Source: Adiantum capillus-veneris (lineage: Eukaryota; Streptophyta; Polypodiopsida; Polypodiales; Pteridaceae). Taken from it: 64,000 nt of DNA. A model generated the notes under the pieces. That model did not search any database and was not told where the DNA came from. It saw only the letters and a program-made list of their open reading frames with translations. The translations under genes and the position numbers were made by a program. Below are positions 19,691 to 30,400 of this stretch, piece after piece; position 1 is the stretch's first letter, and each line of letters opens with the position of its first letter. The stretch lies in assembly GCA_014529385.2 (NCBI GenBank), contig CM043947.1, positions 125,150,391 to 125,214,390 on the forward strand. Direction: 5' to 3'.

Positions 19691-22600
19691 TACATAGGGT
19701 TTCACCACATACTAAAGAGGAACATATGGCCCTAAGGCACCCTATGACCATAAGGCCATAGGGTGGTCTCACATCGTACTATAGGGTGACCAATGTCCCA
19801 TCTGGCCATAGGGTGCCAATGTACTATTTCAAGGGTCATAGGGTTCCCTATGTTCTTATTGAAGATCCTATGGCCATAGGGCCATAGGATCTCCAAAACA
19901 TATATATGGCACTATGGCCATAGGACCACATGGTGCTCTATGTCCGATCTAGAGACCTTGTGGTCCAAGGGCCTTAGGGTGGCAATGTACAATCTCAAGG
20001 GCCATAGGGTTCACTGTGTTCCTTTTGGAGATAGGGTGGCACTAGGGCCATAGAATCTCCAAAAGCAACATAAAGAACCTAGGGCCATAGGATCAAAGGG
20101 TGACCTATTGGAGACCTTGTGGCCCAAGGGCCATAGAGTGGGAATGTACAATCTCAAGGGCCATAGGGTTCCATATGTTCCTTTTGGAGATCCTATGGTC
20201 CTCGAGCCATAGGATCTCCAAAATTAACATATGGCCCTACGGACATAGGATCACAGGGTTCTCTATGTTCCTTTTGGAGACCCTATGGTCCTCGGGCCAT
20301 AGGATCTCCAAAAGGAACATACGGCCCTACGGACATAGGATCACAGGGTGCCCTATGTCCCATCAAGAGACACTGTGGCCCAAGGGCCATAGGATGGCAA
20401 TGTACAATCTCAAGGACCATATGGTTCTCTATGTTTCTTCTGAAGATCCTATGGCCCTAGCACCATAAAATCTCCAAAAGGAACATAAGGAACCTATGGA
20501 CATAGGATCAAAAGGTGCCCTATGTTCCATCTTGAGACCTTGTGGCCCAAGGGCCATAGGGTGTATTAGTACAATCTCAAGGGCCATAGGGTTCCATATA
20601 TTTTTTTTGGAGATCCTATGGCCCTATATCCATAGGATCACAGGGTGCCCTACGTCCCATCTAGAGACCTTGTGGCCCAAGGCGGGCCATAGGGTGACAA
20701 CGTACAATCTGAAGGGCCATAGGATTCCCTATGTTCCCTAGGGTCACAAGGTGCCCTACGTTCCATCTGAAGACCCTATGGCCCAAGTGCCATAGGGTGG
20801 CAATGTACAATCGCAAGGGCCATATGATTCCCTATGTTCCTTTTGGAGATCCTATGGCCCTAGAGCCCTAGGTGCATGGGGCTGCCATGGTGCCCATTAA
20901 TATGCACCATGGTGTACCCTATGTACATAGGCCACCCTCAGGCCCTTGGATGCCCTCTGTCCTATCTAAAGACCTTGTGGTCCAAGGGCCATCGGGTGAC
21001 AATCTACAATCTCAAGGGCCATAGGATTCCCTATGTTCCCTAGGGTCACAAGGTGCCCTAATTTCCATCTGAAACAATGAGGGCACCTTGTGGCCTTCGC
21101 GCCATAGGATCTCTATGTAGAGCATAGAGCAAAGAGCATAGAGAGCTTCTACTACCACAGAGGGAACCCTATGGCCTTCAGGACACAGGGTGTCAATATA
21201 GAGATAACAGAGGTTCTTACTATCATAGAGGGGACCCTATGGCCTTCAGCCCACAAGGTCTCCTCAATATAGAGAAAATAGTGTTTTTTACTGGCAGAGA
21301 GAGCGCCCTATGGACCTGGGTCCATAGGTTGCCAAAAAACTATCATGAATGGTTTCTTTAAAACATACAGGGCACCTTGTGTCCTTAGGGTCATAATATG
21401 TGTAGAGCATAGAGAGGTTCTTACTAGAATACAGGGGACTCTATGGCCTGAAGGCCACAGGCTCCCAATATGGAGCATAGATCGGTTCTTACTAGCATAG
21501 AGATACCAAATAGTGCTTGGGGCCATAGGATGTCAATTTAAAGCATAGAGCATAGAGCATAGAGAGCTTCTTACTACCATAGAGGGAACCCTATGGCCTT
21601 CAGGCCACAGGGTGTCAATATAGAGATAACAGAGATTCTTACTAGCATAGAGCGGACCCTATTGCCTTCAGCCCACAAGGTCCCCTCAATATAGAGAAAA
21701 TAGTGTTTTTTACTGGCATAGAGAGCACCCTATGGACCTGGGTCCATAGGTTGCCAAAAAACTATCATGAATGGTTTCTTTAAGATGTGTAGAGCATAAA
21801 GAGGTTCTTACAAGAATACAGGGGACTCTATGGCTTGAAGGCCACAGGCTCCCAATATGGAGCATATATCAATTCTTACTAGCATAGAGAGACCAAATAG
21901 TGCTTTATACATGGGGCCTTAAGGTGTCAAAACAATGAGGGCACCTTGTGGCCTTGGGGCCATAGGATGTCAATTTAGAGCATAGAGCATAGAGCATAGA
22001 GAGCTTCTTACTACCATAGAGGGAACCCTATGGCCTTCAAGCCACAGGGTCTCAATATAGAGAAAACAGAGTTTCTAGCATAGAGGGGACCCTATGGCCT
22101 TCAGCCCACAAGGTCTCATCAATATAGAGCAATAGTGTTTTTTACTAGCATATAGAGCACCCTATGGCCCTGGGTCTATAGGTTGCCAAAAATACCCTCA
22201 TGAAGGGTCTCTTTAAAACATACAAGGCACCTTGTGCCCTTAGGGTCATAAGATGTGTAGAGCATAGAGAGGTTCTTACTAGCATACATAGAACCCTATG
22301 GCCTGAACACCATAGTGTCCCAATATAGAGCATAGATTGGTTCTTGCTAGCATAGAGAGACCAAATAGTGCTTTATACTTGGGAGCATAATGTGCCAAAA
22401 CAATGAGGGTTTTTACAAAACTATGAGGGCACCTTGTGGCCTTGGGGCCATAGGATGTCAATATAGAGCATAGAGCATAGAGAGATTCTTACTATCATAG
22501 AGGGAACCCTATGGCCTTCAGGCCACAGGGTGTCAACGTAGAGAAAACAGAGGGTCTTACTAGCATAGAGGGGACGCTATGGCCTTCAGCCCACAAGGTC

Positions 22601-24560
22601 TCCTCAATGGCATAGAGAGAATCCTATGGCCCTGGGTCCATAGGTTGCCAAAAAACCCTCATGAAGGGTTTCTTCAAAACATATAGGATGTGTAGAACAT
22701 AGAGAGTTACTTACTAGCATAGGGGGGACCCTATGGCCTTCAGGCCATAGGGTGCCAATATAGAGCATAGATCGGTTCTTACTAACATAGAGAGACCAAA
22801 TAGTACTTTATACATGGGGCCATAGGATGTCAATATAGAGCATAGAGCATAGAGCATAGAGAGCTTCTTACTAGCATAGAAGGAACCCTATGGCCTTCAG
22901 GCCACAGGGTGTCAACATAGAGAAAACAGAGGTTCTCACTAGCATAGAGGGGAACCTATGGCCTTCAGGCCACAAAGTCTCCGGGATATAGAGCAAATAG
23001 TGTTTTTACTAGCATAGAGAGCACCCTATGGTCCTGGGTCCATAGGTTTCCAAAAAACCATCATGAAGGGTTTCTTCAAAACATAGAGGGCACCTTGTGC
23101 CCTTGGGGTCATAGTATGTGTAGAGCATAGAGAGGTTCTTACTAACATACAGGGGACCCTATGGCCTGAATATAGAGAATAGATTAGTTCTTACTAGCAC
23201 AGAGCGGACCCTATGGTCTTCAGGCCAAAGGGTGTCAATATAGAACAAAGATCAGTTCTTACTAGCATAGAGAGACCAAATAGTGCTTTATACCTGGGGC
23301 CATAGGGTACCAAAACAATGAGGGTTGTTCAATGGCATAGAGAGCACCCTATGGACCTGGGTCCATAGGTTGCCAAAAAACCCTCTTGAAGGGTTTCTTC
23401 AAAACATAGAGGGCAACTTGTGGCCTTGGGGTCATCGGATGTGTAGAGCATAGAGAGGTTCTTACTGGCATATAGGGGACCCTAGTGCCAATATAGAGCA
23501 TAGATCGGTTCTTACTAGAAAAGATCGGACCCTATGGCCTTCAGGCCAAAGGGTCCCATTATAGAGCATGGAGAGGCTCTTACTAGAATATAGGGGACCA
23601 TATGGCTTTCAAGTCACATGGTGCCAATATAGAGAAAATAGTGTTTTTACTAGCATATAGAACATCCTGACCTAGGGGGATTGGTTGTCAAAAATCGATC
23701 ATAGAAGGGTTCCTATGGCCTTCAGCCCACAAGGTCTTCTCAATATAGAGCAAATAGTATTTTTCATTGGCATACAGAGCACCCTTGGGGCCCTTGAGGC
23801 CAACCCTATGGCCTTCAGGCCTTAGGGAGCTAATATAGAGCATGGTGCTTTATATCGGCATAGAGAGCTATGGCCCTAGGGCCATAACAAAACAATGAGG
23901 TGTTTTTGGAAACGATGAGGGCACCTTGTGGTCTTGGGGCCATAGGAAGTCAATATAGATCATAGAGCATAGACGATAGAGCATAGAGCACAAAGAGATT
24001 CTTAGTAGCATAGAGGTAACCCTATGACCTTCAGGCCACAGGGTGCCATTATAGAGTAAACAGAGGTTCTTACTAGCATAGAGGGGACCCTATGGAATTT
24101 ATCCCACAAGGTCTCCTCAATATAGAGCAAATAGTGGTTTTTACTTGCATGGAGAGCACCATATGGACCTGGGGTTATAGGTTACCAGAAAACCCTCATG
24201 AAGTGTTTCTTTAAAACATTTTGGCCACCTTGTGGCCTTGGGGCCATAGGATGCCAGTGTAGAGCATAGAGAGGTTCTTACTAGCATGCAGGGGACCCTA
24301 TGGCCTTCAGGACACAGATTGCCATATGGTGTTGGTGTAGAGGCTCTAAAGGGGTATTTAGGCCATTCAAGGGATACTTCTTTGAGGGTCCTCTAATGTC
24401 ATAAGGGAACATGTGATCACACTACCATAGAGCGGCCATTTTGTTCACTTGTAGAACCATTTTGTTGGCACCCTTTGGACCTAGGACCACATGGTTTAAC
24501 ATAGAGGTGACTCTATGGCCCTACGTCCATATGGATGTAATAATATCCATCTTGTCTAAA
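19690..24560. repeat. large array of imperfect palindromes (CCTATGG...CCATAGG family)
   Basis: Scores of units carry CCTATGGCC and GGCCATAGG (or GGCCACAGGG) facing each other across 2-8 bases, alternating with ATAGAGCATAGAG spacers and TTCTTACTAGCATAGAG. Two sub-arrays are clear. At 19.7-20.9 kb the spacers are AATGTACAATCTCAAGG. At 21.1-24.3 kb there is a higher-order unit of roughly 400-480 bases containing GAGGGCACCTTGTGGCC and TAGTGCTTTATAC. Frames read across it give GPRAIGC-like strings that follow from the repeat and are not genes. Confidence 0.9.
20265..20320. repeat. long-arm hairpin within the palindrome array
   Basis: Two 24-base arms (20265-20288 and 20297-20320) pair with one mismatch around an 8-base loop. 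The arms extend the core CCTATGG outward through TTTTGGAGA to ATGTTCC. Related hairpins with somewhat shorter arms occur at about 20175-20225 and 20427-20485. Confidence 0.88.
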
Positions 24561-24584
24561 TATATGTCATTCTTTTTACAGAGA

Positions 24585-25567
24585 ATGTCTCATAAGAGAA
24601 AGTCAAAGTCAGTTGATGCAACAGGCTCAACACCAAGTTCTTGGTATCTAGATTTTCACTTACCAAATGGTGGAAGTGATGAGAAAGTCCACTTGTTATT
24701 TCAAGATAAAGAGCAATTGCCCTTCAAGGACTGTGGTATTGTCAAGGAGATAAAGAAAGATTGTTCAGATCTTGAAATGTCTCCATGCCTTGGAGTAAAA
24801 CTACTCAATGGTGACTCCTACTTGTTGGAGCCTCTGGCCTTTGCTCAAAAATTGGTGAAGGTTGATTATGAAGGAGTGACAATGACAAAAGCAGGGTGGG
24901 TGGAGCTTCAAGACGACACTCCAAGTGAGAACTTTATAGACTTATATATTGAGGTCTTTAAGAAAGTCAATCAATATTTAGGTAAATTGAGCAGCACAAA
25001 GAAGAATAATAAGCAAACGAATGAAGACACAGGTACAACAAATCAATCTAAGACGCTCAAGGAGAGTCAGACTCCCTCATTTGGAGAAAATAGTGGAAAT
25101 GTGGCCGAAGAAAATGTTTCAGTTATACCCTTACAGACTCAAGAAGCAGGAGATTCTAGTGGACTTGCAACCCTAACAGTTGGAACCCCCTCAGTGGCAG
25201 TGGTTGTGGACTCAGCATCCTTAGCTGTGTTGGACTCTATTATACAGCCCAAAGAAAAAGATATTGATAAAGAAGTTGCCAAAACTTCTAAGAGTGGGCT
25301 AGATGGATACGTCGGAATTGACCACTATTTTAAATTTGGTGTACAATCTACCCATTTGATCCCAGTTGAGCAATGCAACCTTGCACCAGAAGGCTATAGA
25401 TGCAGACCATTGTCAGATGTATATGTGAAATATCTCTTGAAGCAATTTGCAGGGCACTCTAGGCCAGTCTCCAGTGCAGCAGACTTGATGCCGTATAACC
25501 CAATTAAAAAAATTCATTTACAAAAAGCTGAAGTGCATGGAGATAAGCTATCAACATACCACTACTG
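24585..25567 (+). CDS. first coding exon part of the ParB-like gene
   Basis: About 327 codons are open from MSHKRK to the TGA at 25566-25568. Residues 15-125 form a compact, globular-looking domain (SSWYLDFHLPNGG, GVKLLNGDSYLLEPLAF, MTKAGWVELQDD), and the last 80 residues start the ParB-like region (GIDHYFKFGVQSTHLIPVEQ). The TGA stands where the continuing frame implies a TGG with one base missing. Confidence 0.55.
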
Positions 25568-25947
25568 ATTCTAGCTGGTTAGCATTCCATCATAGCCGCT
25601 AGAGCTTTTTTGCGTAACAACAGCACTAAGTATGCTTTGAGAAAAGAGTTCTACAAGTTTAGAACTGCAAGGATAGTGGTAGACGCTCCGAAAGAGGTTG
25701 TTGTTCGAATTTCCAAAATGGAGAACATGGAGAGAATAACAACAATGAAACACCAGCCTTATGTGGAGGTCTTGAAGCATGGCCGTAGTCAATGGCTTGC
25801 ATATTCTAAACCAACAAAACCCAAGGCAGGTGTTCATGTCGGTCATCCAAGTCGAGCAGGTTGGGATGTAAGTTCCACTTCCCTATGCTTGTTTTTGTTA
25901 CAAATATGTCTTGAAATAAAGTAAATTTTCTTTTATTTATTTTGAAG

Positions 25948-26829
25948 GCCTTTGTAAATGTGGTGAACATCGTGTTTAAGCATAAATCATTTGCCAACAA
26001 AGAAGCACACATGGTCATGTACGATGATGAAATCTATGATCAGTGGATACACATCTTCGAGAAGCATCAGACATCAACTGCTGGTGGGCGACAACCAAGC
26101 ATAGCAACCTTTAGATGCCTAGCTGGTTTAGAAGATAATGATGTCAAGCTACTACAACAAGAGCTGGCAGATGAGAAGATCTGCTTAGTGAAGAAACCAC
26201 GTCAACAAGCGGGCATGCTCGACCTCACTGCACGTGCAACGGTCTTAAAGAAGACCAGGGTTTTTGAGCCTCAAATGTTGATGGAATTTAAAGAGATAGA
26301 TCCATCAGCAATAGCAGTTTCTTCATGGGATAAATGTAAGTCTCATTATAACATTACAGATGAGATTTAAAAATCTCTCTTCACGAGTTGTACGCAATGG
26401 ATAAATCTCCTACTACAAAAAGGAAAGGAGAAAGAGACAATTCCTGAGATCACTAGGGGATATGTGCAGTGGATCATTGCACAAAATAATGGCACTTCTA
26501 GTTTGCAATTCATTTTACCATGGACAATCAAGTGTGTTGGAAAGAATTCGGAAGGCATTGAGTTTCTCTGCAGTGAGAATAGCTCTAAAATTCGTGTTGG
26601 TGTTTGCATCATAGACACAACACACAAAAGTCTTACATCTAGTGGTTGGAGTGCTGCCCAATTTGGTAAAGTAATTGATGGAGTATGTGGGGTAGCACAT
26701 CAACCATCAGAGTTTTTAATTGCCGGCTTAGTCAAGTATCAGCATGCTGCTTCCCTAGATAAGGCAATTTCTGAAAAAGCTAAATGGTATCAATTGCACG
26801 TTCTACCTTTAAGCTCCTTAATGGGATGA
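25948..26829 (+). CDS. second coding exon part of the ParB-like gene
   Basis: The frame begins AFVNVVNIVFKHKSF after the acceptor TTTTGAAG. It passes one in-frame TAA (26368-26370) and continues EITRGYVQWIIAQNNG and LITAGLVKYQ-type helical sequence to KAKWYQLHV, where the reading shifts by a base into the frame of 26784-27302. Unbroken similarity in composition across these lesions suggests recent inactivation. Confidence 0.45.
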
Positions 26830-27302
26830 GAGACCATCCAAACATGTGCTCTTTGCGAAGTATTTTTGGGGTTTGGGCATTTTTCAGTCAAGGAGAGCAG
26901 TACACCAACTACTCTAGTGTTAAAGAGTCATTGTTGGAGCCAATGCATACTCTCTACATCAATGACGACGAGTATGATGCTGTGACCACGGCCAAATCCT
27001 TTTTTGTACGTCGTGCAATCAAATGCATCTGTCTCAAAGAAGATGATCAAGTGATAGACATCTTCTCATTAGGCTATGGGACTAAAGAGGCACTACAACA
27101 ACAGAGAAAGGTGATATCAGTTGCATGTAGTAGTGATCAAATGACGCAATTGGAATCTCTTTGCCATTCCATAGTGGAAGAAGACCTTGATCTTAGAAGG
27201 TGGGCAGGTGTGGATAACACAGAGAAAGTCAATGCCAAAGATTCAGAGGAAGAAGAAATTGAAGAACCATTGGATGCTGAGGCCATTCTAGAAAGTCTAT
27301 AG
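26784..27302 (+). CDS. C-terminal part of the ParB-like gene
   Basis: It reads from about STFKLLNGMRDHPNM to the natural-looking stop after a very acidic tail. Contents include FGVWAFFSQGEQYTNYSS and FVRRAIKCICLKEDDQVID. No family is recognised for this segment. Confidence 0.45.
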   Translation: MVSIARSTFKLLNGMRDHPNMCSLRSIFGVWAFFSQGEQYTNYSSVKESLLEPMHTLYINDDEYDAVTTAKSFFVRRAIKCICLKEDDQVIDIFSLGYGTKEALQQQRKVISVACSSDQMTQLESLCHSIVEEDLDLRRWAGVDNTEKVNAKDSEEEEIEEPLDAEAILESL

Positions 27303-27449
27303 GAAACAGGTTAAGCTAGCCACCCATGATATTACATTACTGATATTTAGATTATTATTGTTGTCATTTTTTTTTATTTGTCCCATCTCAAATCTGCCCA
27401 TGATGTTAAAAACATTGATGTTTGGCTCGTTATTGTTCTCAATTTATTT

Positions 27450-30400
27450 TCTTTGAAAAAATGTGAACTTGTGAGACATGACTGGATCAAGCTGCTTGTG
27501 ACACCCTTTCTCCATGCCATTTTCTTTCCTTCAAGATGCAAGCGAATGTGATTGCATCTCGAGAGACGCCCTCGCTTCATATCTGTCAAAAATAGCACAA
27601 AGCTTCTTGGCCCTGCCCAGCTGGACATATCCCCCAATTAGTGCATTCCAAGAGACGACATCCTAGTTAGGAGGCTCCTCGAGCACTTTTTGTGCTTTAT
27701 GTGGTGCACCACACTTATTGATACATGTGGACCAAGGCGGTGCTAAGCACGACTTGTTCTTTGAACAACATGAGTCTAACATTATCATCATGAATTCATG
27801 TGTAATGCCACATGCCTCCAAGGTTCAAGTGTACGTGATTGTGCCATCTCTCTACATCTGCTCGAAAATAGCCCGGAGCTTTGTGACCCTAACCCTTGCC
27901 TTTCCTTCTCCCATTGTAGAGCCCGAGCTTCAAATGTGTCATCATAGACCCCCCCTTCACCTTGTCATGTTTTCCTTTAAGATTCAAGAGAATGTGATTG
28001 CATCTGCCAAAAATAGCACAGAGCTTGGACATATCCTGCAATTAGTGCTCTATGAAGTACACTACATTTGGGATACATGTCAACCAAGGCAGTGCTAAGC
28101 ATGATGCCCTTGCTTTGCATCTGCTACAAACAACCCAAATCTTCCTGGCCCTACCCTTCTTGGGCATACCCCAAAATCAATGCATTCAAAGACATGTTCT
28201 GGATAGGGTTGCATCTGGAGGCACACCCTCCCTTCTCATCCACTCAAAATAGCTCTAGAGGCATATGTAGTAATCAATGCACTCCAAGAGAGAACAATCT
28301 AGACATGAAGCTCCTTAAGCAGACCACATTTTGCGTACATGTCGACAAAGGAATTCCCAAGTTGGATGTCCTTTTTCAATAGACCTTTTGCTCACATGCC
28401 TTGGGAGATGCAAGCATTGATGATTGCATCTAGAGAGACACCCTCGCTTTGCACCCACTAAATATAGCCTAGACCTTCCTGTCCATGCCCCTCTTGGGCA
28501 TATCCAGCAACAAATGCATTGTAAGAGATGATGTTCCGGAAAGGGAACCCCTCAAACATAGGTGATTGCACATAGAGAGATGCCCTCATTTCACATTTGC
28601 TGAAAATAGTCCACAAGTTCGTCACCCTACCCCTCCTCACCGTATGCCACAATGAATGCACTACTCCAAGAGGTGACATTCCGTAGAGGAAGCGTCTTAG
28701 GTGCACCAAAATATTGCGTACATGTCGACCAAGTAATTCCGAAGCATGACATTTTTTTTCAACAACCCTCGACTAACAATATCATCGTGAATTCTTTGCC
28801 CGTATCAGCATCTTGCATAGTCCCACATGCCTTGAAGATGCAAGCGTAGGTGATTGCATGTGGAGAGAACCCTCGCTTCACATCTGCTGAAAACAACCCA
28901 CAACTTTCTCACCCTACAGCTCTTGGACATATCTCGGCAATCAAAGCATGGAGATCCTCAAGTGCAGGTAATTGCAATCGTAGGGATGTCATCGCTTAAC
29001 ATTCGTTGAAATTAGCCATAGCTTCCTTACCCTACCCCTCCTAGGCAAATGAATGCAATCCAAGGGAAGAAATTCTAGACAGGAAGCTCCTTTAAGCACC
29101 ATATTTTGTGTACATGTCGACCAAGGCATTCCCAAGACGACGTCCTTTTTTAATAGCCCCTGACTAACAATATCATCTTGAATGCTTTTCCCCATTTCAG
29201 CGTCTTGCATAATCCCCCCATGCCTTGAAGCTTCAAGCATAGGTGTTTGCATCTGGAGATACAACCTCACTTCGCATCTCCTACAAACAACCCAGATCTT
29301 CCTGGTCGTGCCCTTGTTAGACAACCCTTTAGATAGGAAGCTCTCTAATCGCTTTTTGTGCTTCTACACCACAATCGGCATACATGCCAATCCCTAACTA
29401 ACAATATCATCATGAATTCTTTGCCGGTATCAGCATCTTGCATAGTGAACCAAGGAATTCCCAAGCAAGACATTTTTTTTCAACAACCCCCGACTAACAA
29501 TATCATCATGAATTCTTTGCAGGTTCGTCACCCTACCCCTCCTCAGCATATGCCACAATGGATGCACTACTCCAAGAGATGACATTCCGAAGAGGAAGCT
29601 TCTTAGGTGGATAAAATTTTGCGTATGTGTTGACTAAGGAATTCCAAGCAAGACTTTTTTTTTCAACAACCCCCGACTAACAATATCATCATGAATTCTT
29701 TTCCAGTATCAGCATCTTGCATAGTCCCATATGCCTTGAAGATGCAAGCATAGGTGATTGCATGTGGAGAGAAACCCTCGCTTCACATCTGTTGAAAACA
29801 ACCCACAACTTCCTCACCCTATGGCTCTTGGGCATATCTCGACAATCAACACATAGAGATTCTCAAGTGTAGGTAATTGCATCCTAGGTATGTCCTCGCT
29901 TCACATTCACTAAAATTAGCCAGAGATTCCTCACCCTACCCCTCCTAGGAAAATGAATGCAATCCAAGAGAAGAAATTCCAGACAGGAAGCTCCTTTAAG
30001 CACCACATCTTGTGTACATGTCGACCAAGGCATTCTCAAGCACGACGTGTGAGTATCTTGCATAGTCCCCCATGCCTTGAAGCTGCAAGCATAGATGTTT
30101 TCATATGGAGAAACAACCTCGCTTTGATCTGCTAAAAACAACCCCTAGCTTCCTCGCCCTACCATTCTTTGTGCATATTCCACAATCAATGTGTTAGAAG
30201 GGATGGCCTTTGGGACATGGAGTACCTCAAGCATATGTGATTTCATCTGCCTCAGTTGGGCAAATTCCTCAATCAGTGCATTCCAAAGAGATGACCTCCC
30301 AGATAGAAAGCTCCTCAATCACTCCTCGCTTTGCACCCACTGAAAATAGCCCAGAGGTTTCTGTCCATGCCCCTCTTGGGCATATCGAGCAATAAATGCA

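Larger units (their letters stand above)
24585..27302 (+). pseudogene. unrecognised gene with a ParB/sulfiredoxin-like motif, disabled
   Basis: The frame starts at MSHKRKSKSVD (ATG 24585) after a strong acceptor, with a basic, possibly nuclear-targeting N-terminus. A low-complexity Ser/Thr/Asn linker follows (about residues 135-225). Then come IPVEQCNLAPEGYRCRPLSD and, after a one-base loss at about 25567, ILAG, a TAG at 25580-25582, and HSIIAARAFL. With a Gln at the TAG this would resemble the G-[EQ]-[RH]-[RS] box of ParB-type N-terminal domains; that is my inference. An 80-bp GT-AG intron (25868-25947) joins WD to AFVNVVNI in phase. Further lesions are a TAA at 26368-26370 and a frame change near 26795. 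The C-terminus is acidic (EEEEIEEPLDAEAILESL). Confidence 0.55.

Noticed and set aside
20100-22460. Open frames of 60-120 codons reading GPRAIGC, LWPKGHR and similar
   Set aside because: They are translations of the palindrome repeat in several frames and both strands, with no conserved protein.
18000-24500. CRISPR-like array of regularly spaced palindromic repeats
   Set aside because: Spacers are themselves repeated and drifted, unit length varies widely, and the context is plant nuclear with no cas genes.
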